From positions 80 to 59,304 of the forward strand of contig NZ_AJXL01000009.1 in the NCBI RefSeq assembly GCF_000264055.1: 59,225 nucleotides of DNA, written 5' to 3'. This stretch comes from Flavobacterium sp. ACAM 123. GTDB lineage: Bacteria; Bacteroidota; Bacteroidia; Flavobacteriales; Flavobacteriaceae. Positions 24,712 to 34,584 of the stretch are shown piece by piece. The notes below the pieces were generated by a model. That model did not search any database, had not been told where the DNA came from, and was given only the letters and a program-made list of their open reading frames with translations. Both the position numbers and the translations under genes were made by a program. How positions within the stretch are numbered: position 1 is the first letter of the stretch; each line of letters starts with the position of its first letter.

Positions 24712-27192
24712 ATGAAGATGGAAAAGAGGATGGAAGCTGTTTTACCGATAATGGATATAGAACACGACTGTATTCTATCAAAGCAAGGAGATGTTACCGT
24801 GGTGTTTAAAGTAGCCCTACCAGAGATATTTACATTATCAGATCAAGAATACGAGGCATTTCACCAAGCTTGGGTGAAAGCTATAAAGCTATTGCCAAAG
24901 TTTAGCGTTTTCCATAAGCAAGACTGGTTTATTGATAGCAAGCATCAACCACATTTTGCCAACGACGACCATAGTTTTCTCAGTCGTTGTAGTGAGCGAT
25001 TCTTTAATGAGCGTCCATTTCTAGATCATTCTTGCTACATTTTTTTGACTAAAAAGCCAGTGGGAAGAAAAAGCTCTAGCTCGCTATTTTCTAATTTAAT
25101 TAGGTCTTCAATTGTCCCTGAGGAAACCTTAAAAGAACAAGTACGTCAAGATTTTGTCGATAGCACTGGACAATTCAGACGAATATTGGAAGACAGCGGA
25201 TTTGTAAAGTTACAGCGTCTTAGCGATGATGAGCTACGAAGTCACAGCAGAAAGATTGGTATTATAGAACGCTATTGTTCCTTGTCTGAGAAACCGGAAT
25301 CCTTTGTATTCAATGACATCGCTTTCAAGGATAGTTTACAGGTGGGAGAGAAACATTGCCAGATTTATACTCTAGGAGATGCAGCCGATTTGCCTGCGTT
25401 ATGTGGTTCTAGAATTAACTATGATAGGTATTCAACCGATAGGACCAAATTTAGCATTGGTTTTGCTTCTACTCTAGGTCAGTTACTTTCGTGTAATCAC
25501 ATTTATAATCAGTACATTTTTATAGAAGATTTCCAAAAAACCTTGAAGAAGTTGGAAAGTAAAAGACTGCGACTACAATCTCTATCAGCATACAGCAGGG
25601 AAAATCTAATTGCTCGCGATGCTACAAATGATTTTCTTAATGAAGCCATTAGTCAGCAACGGCTCCCTGTCAAAGCGCATTTTAATGTCTTGGTTTGGAC
25701 AGATCGAAAAGAAGAATTGAAAGACATTAAAAACAAGGTTTCTTCTGCGTTAGTACAAATGGATGCAGCAGCAAAACAAGAAACAGTGGGAGCAGCCCAG
25801 ATTTATTGGGCAGGGATTCCTGGAAACGCCGCTGATTTTCCGATGAATGATAGCTTTGATACGTTTGTGGAGCAAGCAAGCTGCTTTCTAAATATGGAAA
25901 CTGGCTATCGTTCGTCACTAAGTCCCATTGGGATCAGACTAGGAGATCGTTTGACTGGAAAGCCAGTACATGTAGATATCAGCGATGAACCAATAAAGAT
26001 GGGGATATGCACCAATCGAAATAAGTTTATACTAGGGCCTTCTGGAAGCGGAAAATCTTTCTTCACCAATCATATGGTTAGAAGCTATTACGAACAAGGA
26101 ACCCATGTTGTACTTGTCGATGTAGGTCATAGTTACAAAGGGTTGTGTGATATGGTCAATGGATACTATTTCACCTATGATGAAAAGAATCCAATCAAGT
26201 TCAACCCCTTTTACATCAGTGAAGGCGATACTTTAGATACAGAGAAAAAAGAAAGTATAAAGACCTTGCTCTTGGCACTTTGGAAAAAAGACGATGAGAC
26301 TTTTAATCGGATTGAATATGTAGCCTTATCGAATGCTTTACAATTGTATTATGAGAAACTAGCTATAAATCCGCAACTGTTTCCCAGCTTTAATACATTT
26401 TATGATTTTCTAAAAGAGGATTTTGTAAAAATATTGGAAGGGGATAAGGTAAAAGAAAAGGATTTTGATGTAAATAACTTTCTCTACGTACTGCGTCCGT
26501 ATTATCAAGGAGGAGAATTTGACTACTTGCTCAATGCTACTCAAAATTTAGACTTGTTGCAAGAGCGATTTATAGTATTCGAATTAGACAATATTAAGGA
26601 TCATCCGATACTTTTTCCAGTGGTTACTATTATTATAATGGAGCTGTTTATCAGTAAAATGCGGAAGCTAAAAGGGGTTCGTAAAATGATACTAATAGAA
26701 GAAGCGTGGAAAGCTATTGCTAAGGAGGGTATGGCAGAATACATTAAGTATTTATTTAAGACCGTTCGAAAGTTTTTTGGAGAGGCAATCGTAGTTACTC
26801 AAGAAGTGGAAGATATCATTTCGTCACCTGTAGTGAAGCAAGCTATCATCAATAATAGTGACTGTAAGATATTACTAGACCAGAGTAAGTATCAAAATAA
26901 ATTTGAGCAGATTCAAGAACTATTGGGGCTCACAGAAAAAGAAAAAGCATTGGTATTATCTGTAAATAAATCCAATGATCCAGACAAGAAATACAAGGAA
27001 GTATTTATCTCACTGGGAGGAATGCTATCTAAAGTTTACCGAACAGAAGTTTCGCTAGAAGAGTATCTCGCTTATACCACCGAGGAAACGGAAAAACTAA
27101 AAGTCCAAGCCTATTCGAAAATGTTTGGAGGCGATATTCAAAAAGGAATCGCTGCATTAGCAGCTGACTTACGGGGGGAAGCAAAAGGATGA
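24712..27192 (+). CDS. traG: conjugation ATPase TraG (VirB4-like)
   Basis: An 826-residue ATPase that powers the mating apparatus. It has a Bacteroidota TraG N-terminal domain (about 1-400), a Walker A motif GPSGSGKS at about residues 441-448, a Walker B ILIEEAWKAIA at about 660-670 and a C-terminal RecA-like half with VVTQEVEDI. Full length. This TraG is the VirB4 homologue, not the coupling protein, despite its name. It lies between traF and a traI-like gene. Confidence 0.95.
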   Translation: MKMEKRMEAVLPIMDIEHDCILSKQGDVTVVFKVALPEIFTLSDQEYEAFHQAWVKAIKLLPKFSVFHKQDWFIDSKHQPHFANDDHSFLSRCSERFFNERPFLDHSCYIFLTKKPVGRKSSSSLFSNLIRSSIVPEETLKEQVRQDFVDSTGQFRRILEDSGFVKLQRLSDDELRSHSRKIGIIERYCSLSEKPESFVFNDIAFKDSLQVGEKHCQIYTLGDAADLPALCGSRINYDRYSTDRTKFSIGFASTLGQLLSCNHIYNQYIFIEDFQKTLKKLESKRLRLQSLSAYSRENLIARDATNDFLNEAISQQRLPVKAHFNVLVWTDRKEELKDIKNKVSSALVQMDAAAKQETVGAAQIYWAGIPGNAADFPMNDSFDTFVEQASCFLNMETGYRSSLSPIGIRLGDRLTGKPVHVDISDEPIKMGICTNRNKFILGPSGSGKSFFTNHMVRSYYEQGTHVVLVDVGHSYKGLCDMVNGYYFTYDEKNPIKFNPFYISEGDTLDTEKKESIKTLLLALWKKDDETFNRIEYVALSNALQLYYEKLAINPQLFPSFNTFYDFLKEDFVKILEGDKVKEKDFDVNNFLYVLRPYYQGGEFDYLLNATQNLDLLQERFIVFELDNIKDHPILFPVVTIIIMELFISKMRKLKGVRKMILIEEAWKAIAKEGMAEYIKYLFKTVRKFFGEAIVVTQEVEDIISSPVVKQAIINNSDCKILLDQSKYQNKFEQIQELLGLTEKEKALVLSVNKSNDPDKKYKEVFISLGGMLSKVYRTEVSLEEYLAYTTEETEKLKVQAYSKMFGGDIQKGIAALAADLRGEAKG

Positions 27193-27247
27193 AAAAGAGA
27201 CTATAACGCTCTAATAGAGGAGAAAACAAACCTAAATTAAATGCATT

Positions 27248-27937
27248 ATGAAAACAAAGAGAAAAATAAGCTTGTGTTTGCTTTGTCTACTGCTGGTCAG
27301 TAGTCCAGCAAGGCCTGCAGCAGTCGTTGCTTTGCCTATAGTTGGAGTGATAACTGCCGCAATTAAAAAAGTGATTTTGGCGATAGACTTGCGAATACAG
27401 CGGTTGCAAAATAAAACTATCTGGCTTCAAAATGCACACAAGAAACTGGAGAATACGCTTTCCAAACTAAAACTAGGAGAGATTTCTCAATGGACACAGA
27501 AGCAAAAGGACTTGTATAAGAATTACTACGAGGAGCTGATGAAAGTCAAATCAATAATTAGTTATTACCAGCGCATTAGGGATATTACGCAGAAACAAGT
27601 ACGGCTAGTGGATGAATATGACAGAGCTTGGAATCTCATTAAACAAGACCCACATTTTAATGTGGCAGAACTGGAGTATATGCATAAAGTGTATTCGGGT
27701 ATATTAAACGAGAGCCTAAAAAACATAGACCAGATTTTTCTAATTCTGGATTCTTTTACGATCCAAATGAGTGACGCCAAAAGATTGGAAATCATCAATA
27801 CCGCCGCTGATCAAATTGATGCTAACTATGATGACCTTAGACTGTTCAATAGTCAAAATAGGCAACTCAGCTTACAAAGAGCAAAAACGAAGCATGATGC
27901 AGAGAAGATTAAGAAGCTTTACGGAATTCCTCACTAA
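27248..27937 (+). CDS. traI: TraI-like secreted helical conjugation protein
   Basis: 229 residues with a signal peptide (ending near RPAAVV) and a long all-helical body with coiled-coil character (RIQRLQNKTIWLQNAHKKLENTL). It is named TraI by analogy to Bacteroidota blocks, where a protein of this type follows TraG; it has no relaxase motifs. Its C-terminal third (NVAELEYMHKVYSGILNESLKN, MSDAKRLEII, RAKTKHDAEKIKKLYG) resembles the two following genes, so the three seem paralogous. Confidence 0.75.
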   Translation: MKTKRKISLCLLCLLLVSSPARPAAVVALPIVGVITAAIKKVILAIDLRIQRLQNKTIWLQNAHKKLENTLSKLKLGEISQWTQKQKDLYKNYYEELMKVKSIISYYQRIRDITQKQVRLVDEYDRAWNLIKQDPHFNVAELEYMHKVYSGILNESLKNIDQIFLILDSFTIQMSDAKRLEIINTAADQIDANYDDLRLFNSQNRQLSLQRAKTKHDAEKIKKLYGIPH

Positions 27938-27949
27938 AATAATAAGGCG

Positions 27950-28579
27950 ATGAAAAAATTATTTTTATATCTATTATTTATAGGCTTGCTCGCCAATAAT
28001 TTACAAGGACAAGCTAAGCAAAGAAAAGTGTTGCTGCAGCAAATTGCTGCTTTAAGGATCTATACTGATTATGCACAAAAGGGGTATTCTGTAGTCAAAA
28101 ATGGACTAACGACAATAGGAGATTTCAAGCGAGGGGAATTTAATCTTCACAGCAATTATTTCAGCTCTTTAAAAACAGTTAATCCGAAAATAAAAAACTA
28201 TTTCAAGGTGGCCGATATTATTGCGCTACAGCTAAAGATAATTCATAGTTCCCGTTTTATTATTAAGCAAGTGCAAGGGGACGATTTATTTCACGGAGAT
28301 GAAATAGCGTATATCAAAAGAGTAGTAGATCGTTTGATTGAAAATTGTGAAGCTAATATGGAGGAGCTCCTGACTATTGTAATGGATGGCCAACTTGAAA
28401 TGAAAGAAGAGGAGCGAATCAAGCGCATTGACGCATTATATCTTAATATATTAGAAAATTACAGTTTTGGTGAAAGCTTTAATAAGCAAACAAAATTATT
28501 GGCTTTGTCAAGAGCCAAAGAGAAGAAAGATCTGAAAATAAGCCGTAACATGCATGGCGTTAATTCTAATTTCCAATGA
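27950..28579 (+). CDS. secreted TerB-like helical conjugation protein, copy 1
   Basis: 209 residues: signal peptide (MKKLFLYLLFIGLLANNLQGQ), then helices including GDFKRGEFNLHSNYFSSLKTVNP and RIKRIDALYLNILEN, and a closing LLALSRAKEKKD. Relatives in conjugation blocks are often labelled 'TerB family tellurite resistance', but the secreted location and operon place point to the mating apparatus, perhaps a VirB5-like pilus component. Start is 13 bases after the previous stop; the end overlaps the next gene by 4 bases (ATGA). Confidence 0.72.
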   Translation: MKKLFLYLLFIGLLANNLQGQAKQRKVLLQQIAALRIYTDYAQKGYSVVKNGLTTIGDFKRGEFNLHSNYFSSLKTVNPKIKNYFKVADIIALQLKIIHSSRFIIKQVQGDDLFHGDEIAYIKRVVDRLIENCEANMEELLTIVMDGQLEMKEEERIKRIDALYLNILENYSFGESFNKQTKLLALSRAKEKKDLKISRNMHGVNSNFQ

Positions 28580-29211
28580 AAAAGATAATAATTATAGGGC
28601 TTCTTTTCATGGGTTTATTTTGCCCCCCTCGGATTTCAGCCCAATCACAGGAAATGCAGCAACTACTGCTCAACATAGAAAAATTGGCTCAATTCAAACA
28701 GATACTTAGTGATATGAAAAAAGGGTATCAAATCGTTAGTGGAGGGTACAACACGATCAAAGATTTATCTCAGGGTAATTTTAGCCTCCATGAAACATTC
28801 CTTGACGCATTGATGCAGGTAAGTCCAACGGTACGTAAATATAAGAGAGTGGGTGAGATTGTGAAATACCAATTGCTTTTAGTAAAAGAATACAAATCCG
28901 CATTTGAAGGGTTCAGAAATGGAGGCAATTTTAGTCCCGATGAAATCGACTATTGCGCAAGAGTATATGATAATTTGCTGAAACAGAGTCTCCGAAATTT
29001 AGACGAATTGGTCATGGTTATTACTGCTAATACATTAAGAATGAACGATGAGGAAAGACTTACAGCGATTGACAAGATTTATGCTGATATGCAGGACAAA
29101 GTTTTATTTCTGCGAAGCTTTAATAACAATACTACTGTACTAGCGATCCAGCGTGCAAAAGAGCATAATGATGTGCGTGTAATGCGTAACATTTACAAGG
29201 CAAATAACTAA
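28576..29211 (+). CDS. secreted TerB-like helical conjugation protein, copy 2
   Basis: 211 residues: signal peptide ending ISAQS, then QQLLLNIEKLAQFKQILSDM, KDLSQGNFSLHETFLDALMQV, MNDEERLTAIDKIYADMQDK and VLAIQRAKEHND. It aligns along its whole length with the previous gene and in the C-terminal half with the traI-like gene, with shared GNF/GEF-xLH, MxxEERlxxID and lalxRAKE motifs. ATGA overlap with the upstream gene indicates translational coupling. Probable role as in copy 1. Confidence 0.75.
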   Translation: MKKIIIIGLLFMGLFCPPRISAQSQEMQQLLLNIEKLAQFKQILSDMKKGYQIVSGGYNTIKDLSQGNFSLHETFLDALMQVSPTVRKYKRVGEIVKYQLLLVKEYKSAFEGFRNGGNFSPDEIDYCARVYDNLLKQSLRNLDELVMVITANTLRMNDEERLTAIDKIYADMQDKVLFLRSFNNNTTVLAIQRAKEHNDVRVMRNIYKANN

Positions 29212-29223
29212 ACAAAGAATGAT

Positions 29224-30420
29224 ATGGCAAAGACAAGTAAGGGAGTATTATTTACTGCCCTAGGAATACTATTGCCCTTTGCGAGTCAGGCGCAAAGTGT
29301 AGCGGACGACATGAATAGCTTGCATGGTGTACTGGACCAACTCTACGAGGAGATGATGCCTTTATGTAATAATTTATTGGGCGTAGGTCAAGGAATTGCT
29401 GGTTTTGCAGCTATTTGGTATATCGGCTCAAGAGTGTGGCGGCATATTGCCAGTGCAGAACCAATAGATTTTTATCCGCTGCTAAGGCCTTTTGTTATTG
29501 GTTTCTGTATTATGATTTTTCCTTCGGTCTTGGACTTGATTAACGGAGTAATGAAGCCTACCGTTACAGCAACAGCGGCGATGGTAGAAGGATCCAACAA
29601 GGCTATTGGATTGTTGTTGCAAAAGAAAGAAGAAGCTATTAAAAGTAGCAACTCTTGGCAGATGTATGTAGGGGAATCAGGAAGTGGTGATCAGGACAGA
29701 TGGTATAAATATACACACGACAATGCTAATCCTGATAATGAAGGAATGCTTGAAGGGATCGGAAACGATGTCAAATTTGCTATGGCGAAGGCATCGTTTA
29801 ATTTTCGCAATTCGGTCAAGGAATGGATGAGTGAAGTACTAAGAGTATTGTTTGAAGCAGCTTCACTTTGTATCGATACTCTGCGCACATTTCAACTGGT
29901 GGTTCTTTCCGTATTAGGGCCCTTAGTATTTGGTATCGCTGTATTTGATGGTTTTCAACATACTTTGACCGTTTGGCTGGCAAGATACATCAATATTTAT
30001 CTGTGGCTTCCTGTTGCTAATATTTTTGGTAGTATCATCGGTAAAATACAGGAGAAGATGTTACAACTGGACATTGCTCAGGTAAATGATTATGGAGATA
30101 CTTTTTTTAGTAGAACCGATATGGCGTATCTGGTATTCATGATTATTGGGATTGTAGGTTATTTTACAGTTCCCTCAGTAGCTAATTACATAGTTCATGC
30201 CGGCGGTGGCGGAGCATTGAGTCAAAAGGTAACCACCATTTTTAGTAATACTACAAATTCTGCAGTAAGTAGTGTGGGTACTGGTGCCAGTATGATGGCG
30301 GATGCGATGGGAAATGCAGCAAGTCGTATGTCTCAAAGCATGTCGGGTTCTAGTAGTTCCACTCCGTACTTCAATGACAAGAATAGTCATATGGGTGATA
30401 AATTAAAAGGCAATTCTTAA
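29224..30420 (+). CDS. traJ: conjugation protein TraJ
   Basis: 398 residues, signal segment ending SQAQ, then a polytopic membrane region (about six helices, e.g. IAGFAAIWYIGSRVWRH, LRPFVIGFCIMIFPSVLDLI, LVVLSVLGPLVFGIAVFDGF) and a Ser/Gly-rich tail (MSQSMSGSSSSTP). This is the TraJ pattern, the VirB6-like inner membrane protein of Bacteroidota conjugation. Full length. Confidence 0.93.
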   Translation: MAKTSKGVLFTALGILLPFASQAQSVADDMNSLHGVLDQLYEEMMPLCNNLLGVGQGIAGFAAIWYIGSRVWRHIASAEPIDFYPLLRPFVIGFCIMIFPSVLDLINGVMKPTVTATAAMVEGSNKAIGLLLQKKEEAIKSSNSWQMYVGESGSGDQDRWYKYTHDNANPDNEGMLEGIGNDVKFAMAKASFNFRNSVKEWMSEVLRVLFEAASLCIDTLRTFQLVVLSVLGPLVFGIAVFDGFQHTLTVWLARYINIYLWLPVANIFGSIIGKIQEKMLQLDIAQVNDYGDTFFSRTDMAYLVFMIIGIVGYFTVPSVANYIVHAGGGGALSQKVTTIFSNTTNSAVSSVGTGASMMADAMGNAASRMSQSMSGSSSSTPYFNDKNSHMGDKLKGNS

Positions 30421-30438
30421 TCTCTAAATTGAAATATC

Positions 30439-31059
30439 ATGTTTAGTAAAATGAAAAATATTGACACGGCTTTTCGATATGTTCGAGGCTTTACGATGCT
30501 AGTTATAATTGGATGTGTGATTCTCTGTTGCTTTGCTCTTTACAAAAGTTTTAGTCTGGTTTCGCAAATGCAGGATAAGGTTTATATACTGGCTAACGGT
30601 AAAGCATTGGAGGCATTCTCATCGGATAGAAAGGATAATATTTCAGTTGAAGCAAAGGATCATGTAAAGACCTTTCATAGACTGTTTTTTAGTCTTGATC
30701 CCGATGATAAAGTGATACAAATAAATGTAACCAAGGCGCTTTATCTGGCGGATGATAGCGCAAAAAGAATATATGACGATTTAAAGGAAAACGGATATTA
30801 TTCTGGGATTATATCCGGTAATGTCAGCCAAACGATAGCTGTGGATAGTGTAACAATTAACATCAATGAATATCCCTATCAGTTCCGTTGTTATGCGACT
30901 CAAAATATCATAAGACCCACAAGTATTGCTTATCGAAGTCTAATAACGGAAGGCAATCTTCGCAATGTTTCACGAAGCGACAACAATCCACATGGTTTTT
31001 TAATTGAGCGGTGGAACACTATTGAAAACAGAGATTTAAGTTCAAAAAACAGAAAATGA
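30439..31059 (+). CDS. traK: conjugation protein TraK
   Basis: 206 residues beginning FSKMKNIDTAFRYVRGFT, a strongly conserved TraK start, followed by one membrane helix (MLVIIGCVILCCFALYKSF) and a periplasmic domain with KDHVKTFHRLFFSLDPDDKVI. The VirB8-like assembly factor. Lies 18 bases after traJ. Confidence 0.93.
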   Translation: MFSKMKNIDTAFRYVRGFTMLVIIGCVILCCFALYKSFSLVSQMQDKVYILANGKALEAFSSDRKDNISVEAKDHVKTFHRLFFSLDPDDKVIQINVTKALYLADDSAKRIYDDLKENGYYSGIISGNVSQTIAVDSVTININEYPYQFRCYATQNIIRPTSIAYRSLITEGNLRNVSRSDNNPHGFLIERWNTIENRDLSSKNRK

Positions 31060-31072
31060 TAAAAAACTGATT

Positions 31073-31570
31073 ATGAAATTCACATTTAAAAGAAACAGCA
31101 AAAATAATCCTGAAAGTGTCAAGTACAAAGAGCGCTTTCTACTAGAACGATGCAACGAAGCCATTTTTTTGTTGCAGCATAAATGCGCTCAGTGGCTGGA
31201 ACAGAAGACGGCACATTTATCTGCAAAAAGCTGGATCGTAATCCTATTTTGTTTTGTAGTATTTACGGTCGGAGGGAACATTTATTTAATTGTAGATGGC
31301 CTAAATGGAAACTCAAACAAGATAGAGCGCAGTCTCATCAGTAGGCCGACCAATGCACTAGTATTAGATACTAAAAGTACAACGCTTAATACGTCATTAA
31401 GTAAAACCCACTTAGAACGAATGGCTCGTTTTCAGATGTACATGGATAGTTTGGGACGGAGTCCTAATGGAAAGCAAGTACAGGACAGTATGCTAAGATT
31501 ACGCCCTGGATTACTAGACAGCCTTGTTATCGTAGAGGATTATTATCGCTCACAATTTAAAAATCAATAG
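31073..31570 (+). CDS. TraL-like small conjugation membrane protein
   Basis: 165 residues: charged N-terminus, one membrane helix (WIVILFCFVVFTVGGNIYLIV) and a periplasmic tail with FQMYMDSLGRSPNGKQVQDSM. Sits precisely where TraL lies between traK and traM. Sequence similarity to TraL itself is not obvious to me, so the name is positional. Confidence 0.65.
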   Translation: MKFTFKRNSKNNPESVKYKERFLLERCNEAIFLLQHKCAQWLEQKTAHLSAKSWIVILFCFVVFTVGGNIYLIVDGLNGNSNKIERSLISRPTNALVLDTKSTTLNTSLSKTHLERMARFQMYMDSLGRSPNGKQVQDSMLRLRPGLLDSLVIVEDYYRSQFKNQ

Positions 31571-31571
31571 T

Positions 31572-32882
31572 ATGGAACGAAAAACAGAATCACTAAAAAT
31601 GCAAAGACAGCGCAAGATGTTTATGGTATTGCCGCTCTTGGTCCTTCCCTTTATTACAGCTGTATTTTGGATTCTAGGAGGGGGCAAAATGGATGCCGCT
31701 ACTTTAGAATCAGTCGAAAAAACAGGCTTTAATACAAAGCTTCCAGATGCAAATGGGAGAGAAGCTCTTTTCTTAGATAAGATGAAATATTACGAGCAAG
31801 CTGCAATCGATTCAGCAAAGCTGGATGAACTTATCAAAAATGATCCAAATTATCTGAGTCAATCTTTTCACGTAGCTGGAACGGAAACCGATACGGATAC
31901 CACTTTTAAAGGAAGTAGTGATACCAATCGAAACGGTGGATTAAATACATCGGTTTATCGAGATTCAAATGAAGAAAAGATTCATAAAAAACTGGAAGCA
32001 CTTCAAAAGGCTATTAATTGCCCAACTATAGTTGCGGAACAGAATCCTAGTTCGAATCAATATGCAAAACCCACTACTTCAGAAATGCATTCTGAAGATA
32101 TTAATAGGTTAGAATACATGATAAGTTCTTTGGATGGACGAAAAGAAGAGCAGGATCCTGAATTGAAGCAGCTCAGTGGAATGCTAGAAAACATACTTGA
32201 TATTCAGCATCCTGAAAGAGTACAAGAGAGACTGCGGAACGTTTCGAAAGAAAATCGGGGACAAGTATTTACGATTAGTACCAAAACGATGGAAGGGATG
32301 GTTTCTTTATTACAAAGCAGTCCTGAAAATCCGTTGGGCACTGATGGACAATCCAGGCGTAATGGATTTTTTTCTTTTGATGAAAATGCCAGAACGGTCG
32401 ATATGCAAAATACGATATCGGCTGTGATTCATGAAACGCAAACCATCGTTACTGGGGCAACAGTAAAGCTGAGGCTAACCAATGCGATTTATATTAATGG
32501 AGTCGCAATACCAAAAGATCATTTTCTATTTGGAATAGCTTCTTTACAAGGGGAGCGATTGAGCATCAAAATAAATAGTATTAGATATAATAACTCCTTG
32601 TTTCCAGTAGTACTTTCTGTCTACGATATGGATGGATTGGATGGGATTTATATCCCTGGGACTATTAATAGAGATGTTGCAAAAACAACTGCAGATCGTT
32701 CGATGCAGAGTATCGGAATGGGAACTCTTGACGATTCCTGGGGAGCGCAGGCTGCGGGAGCAGGAATAGAGGCTGCCAAAAGCCTACTAAGCAAGAAAGT
32801 TAAGTTGGTTAAAGTGGTTGTAAAAGCTGGCTATCAAGTATTGCTTCTCGATGACAACCAAAAACAAAATGATTCCAATTAA
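31572..32882 (+). CDS. traM: conjugation protein TraM
   Basis: 436 residues, starting one base after the previous stop. N-terminal QRQRKMFMVLPLLVLPFITAVFW membrane helix, proline/charge-rich middle with predicted coil (residues 100-220), and the conserved C-terminal beta domain (IPKDHFLFGIASLQGERLSIKI, VYDMDGLDGIYIPG). TraM is the VirB10-like channel component. Complete. Confidence 0.93.
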   Translation: MERKTESLKMQRQRKMFMVLPLLVLPFITAVFWILGGGKMDAATLESVEKTGFNTKLPDANGREALFLDKMKYYEQAAIDSAKLDELIKNDPNYLSQSFHVAGTETDTDTTFKGSSDTNRNGGLNTSVYRDSNEEKIHKKLEALQKAINCPTIVAEQNPSSNQYAKPTTSEMHSEDINRLEYMISSLDGRKEEQDPELKQLSGMLENILDIQHPERVQERLRNVSKENRGQVFTISTKTMEGMVSLLQSSPENPLGTDGQSRRNGFFSFDENARTVDMQNTISAVIHETQTIVTGATVKLRLTNAIYINGVAIPKDHFLFGIASLQGERLSIKINSIRYNNSLFPVVLSVYDMDGLDGIYIPGTINRDVAKTTADRSMQSIGMGTLDDSWGAQAAGAGIEAAKSLLSKKVKLVKVVVKAGYQVLLLDDNQKQNDSN

Positions 32883-32901
32883 AATACTAAAACTTAAAAA
32901 C

Positions 32902-33748
32902 ATGAAAAAAATTAAATGTATTGCTAGTGGCATTTTTGTGGATTTTATCCAATGGAGCCGTTGCACAGAAAACGGAAGGAAATTATTTTGAAGAAGTCGC
33001 GTCGGACTCACTTTTTATCGGGTATTCGAAAACTACGACTATTGTATTTCCTTATACTATTAAAACCGTAGACCGAGGAAGCCAAGATGTATTAGTGCAG
33101 AAAGCGAAAGGACTAGAGAACGTATTGCATATTAAAGCGGCACAGCAGGGCTTTATTCCTACCAACCTTACGGTGATCACCTCAGATGCCAAGCTGTATT
33201 CCTTTGTGGTAAACTACGATGACGAATCGCCGCAATTAAATCTCAGTCTACATACAACTAAGGCAGAAAGTCCAGAAATGTACTTTTCAGCGGAGGGTGC
33301 GAACGAAGAGGAGGTAGAAAAATATTCCAAAGTTGCTTTTTACAATGGAAATAAGATCTCCGGTGCAAAGAAAAAAAAGGATGAGATTAAATTCCAACTA
33401 AATGGAATCTTTATACGAGATGATGTCTTGTATTATAGGACAAGAGTTCTCAACGGTTCTAAAATAAATTATGATATCGACCAGCTCCGATTTTTTATAC
33501 GGGACAGCAAAAAGGTAAAACGTACCGCTTCCCAAGAATTGGAAATCGTACCGATAATGAGTTATAATAAACCGACTGCTATAAAAGGAGAGTCTGAGAA
33601 CACGGCGGTTTTTGCGCTGCCCAAGTTTACGATTCCAGATAAGAAACATTTAGTAATTCAACTAATAGAGAAGAATGGTGGTCGGCACCTTGAACTTAGG
33701 TTGAAGAATAAAAAGCTTTTACAGCTTACTGTTCTACCGAAATTATAA
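32902..33748 (+). CDS. traN: conjugation protein TraN (DUF4138), start frameshifted
   Basis: The body (open from 32921, 275 residues) is TraN, a VirB9-like beta-rich outer-membrane-associated protein: TTIVFPYTIKTVDRGSQDVL at the start and YYRTRVLNGSKINYDIDQLRFF in the second half. The natural ATG at 32902 is followed by seven A and runs into a different frame; with six A it reads MKKLNVLLVAFLWILSNGAVAQ, a perfect signal peptide joined to the body. So one extra A separates start and gene. A TTG at 32921 is the only in-frame alternative and gives a signal peptide without basic residues. If the extra base is real, the mating channel should be non-functional. Confidence 0.88.
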
Positions 33749-33774
33749 ATAGTAATCATTTAAATATAAGAATC

Positions 33775-34578
33775 ATGAACGAGAAAAATTTTGAATACTT
33801 GCGTAACCAGGTTAAGTACACTGGTTTTGGAGAAGGATTGGACAATGAATTAAAGGAGAAAATGCAGCAGCAAACCTCTAATTTTACATTGAATCATGAA
33901 GTACTGTACGGAGTTGATCATGCCAAAGCAACACTAAGTTTTAAAAAATCAGATCAGAGTGAGATGTATTTTTTTAATTCTTACAAGGTGGATTTGCAGA
34001 AAGACAATTCTAAAGAATCGCTGGAGCAAACTTTCTATATTAATAAAGGAAGTAATATTACGATGAAGGAAGCTTACAATCTAATGGAAGGTAGAGCAGT
34101 TAATAAAGAACTTACTAATAAAGAGGGACAGCTTTATAATTCTTGGGTTCAAATGGATTTTAAGGAGACAGACAGTAATGGAAATTTTAAACTAAATCAA
34201 TACCATCAGAATTATGGATACGATTTTGAAGCTAGCTTGAGTAAACTACCTATAAAAGAATTAGAAACTCCAAAATACAAAGAAGATTTAATGGATTCTC
34301 TCAAGAAAGGGAACTTACAATCGGCTACATTTTTGAAGGATGGTAAAGAAGTTAAGCAATTTATTGAAGTTAATCCGCAATTCAAGACCATCAATGTATA
34401 TGATACGAACATGAAGCGTATTGACAATAGAGAAGCTAAAGTAGAAAAACAGTCGGAAGGCGAAAAGGCTTCCGTTAAACAGAGCAATAAAAAACAAGGG
34501 TCAAGTGCCGATAACGAGGAGCCTGACATACCAAAGGAAGTAAAAAAAAGAGTGAAAAAGCAGTCTAATTCAATTTGA
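33775..34578 (+). CDS. DUF3945-type accessory protein of the element
   Basis: 267 residues, soluble. The middle carries the DUF3945-type pattern repeated in Bacteroidota mobile element proteins (MDSLKKGNLQSATFLKDGKE, then FIEVNPQFKTINVYD). C-terminal 50 residues are lysine-rich and disordered. Starts 26 bases after traN. Function unknown; relatives are found near topoisomerase or mobilisation genes. Confidence 0.65.
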   Translation: MNEKNFEYLRNQVKYTGFGEGLDNELKEKMQQQTSNFTLNHEVLYGVDHAKATLSFKKSDQSEMYFFNSYKVDLQKDNSKESLEQTFYINKGSNITMKEAYNLMEGRAVNKELTNKEGQLYNSWVQMDFKETDSNGNFKLNQYHQNYGYDFEASLSKLPIKELETPKYKEDLMDSLKKGNLQSATFLKDGKEVKQFIEVNPQFKTINVYDTNMKRIDNREAKVEKQSEGEKASVKQSNKKQGSSADNEEPDIPKEVKKRVKKQSNSI

Positions 34579-34584
34579 TAAATA

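Noticed and set aside
27248..27937. TraI as relaxase
   Set aside because: The name is shared with relaxases of other systems, but the protein is exported and has no His triad or Tyr motif.
27950..29211. Tellurite resistance proteins (TerB label)
   Set aside because: Signal peptides, tandem layout and position inside the tra block argue for a conjugation role; no other ter genes are near.
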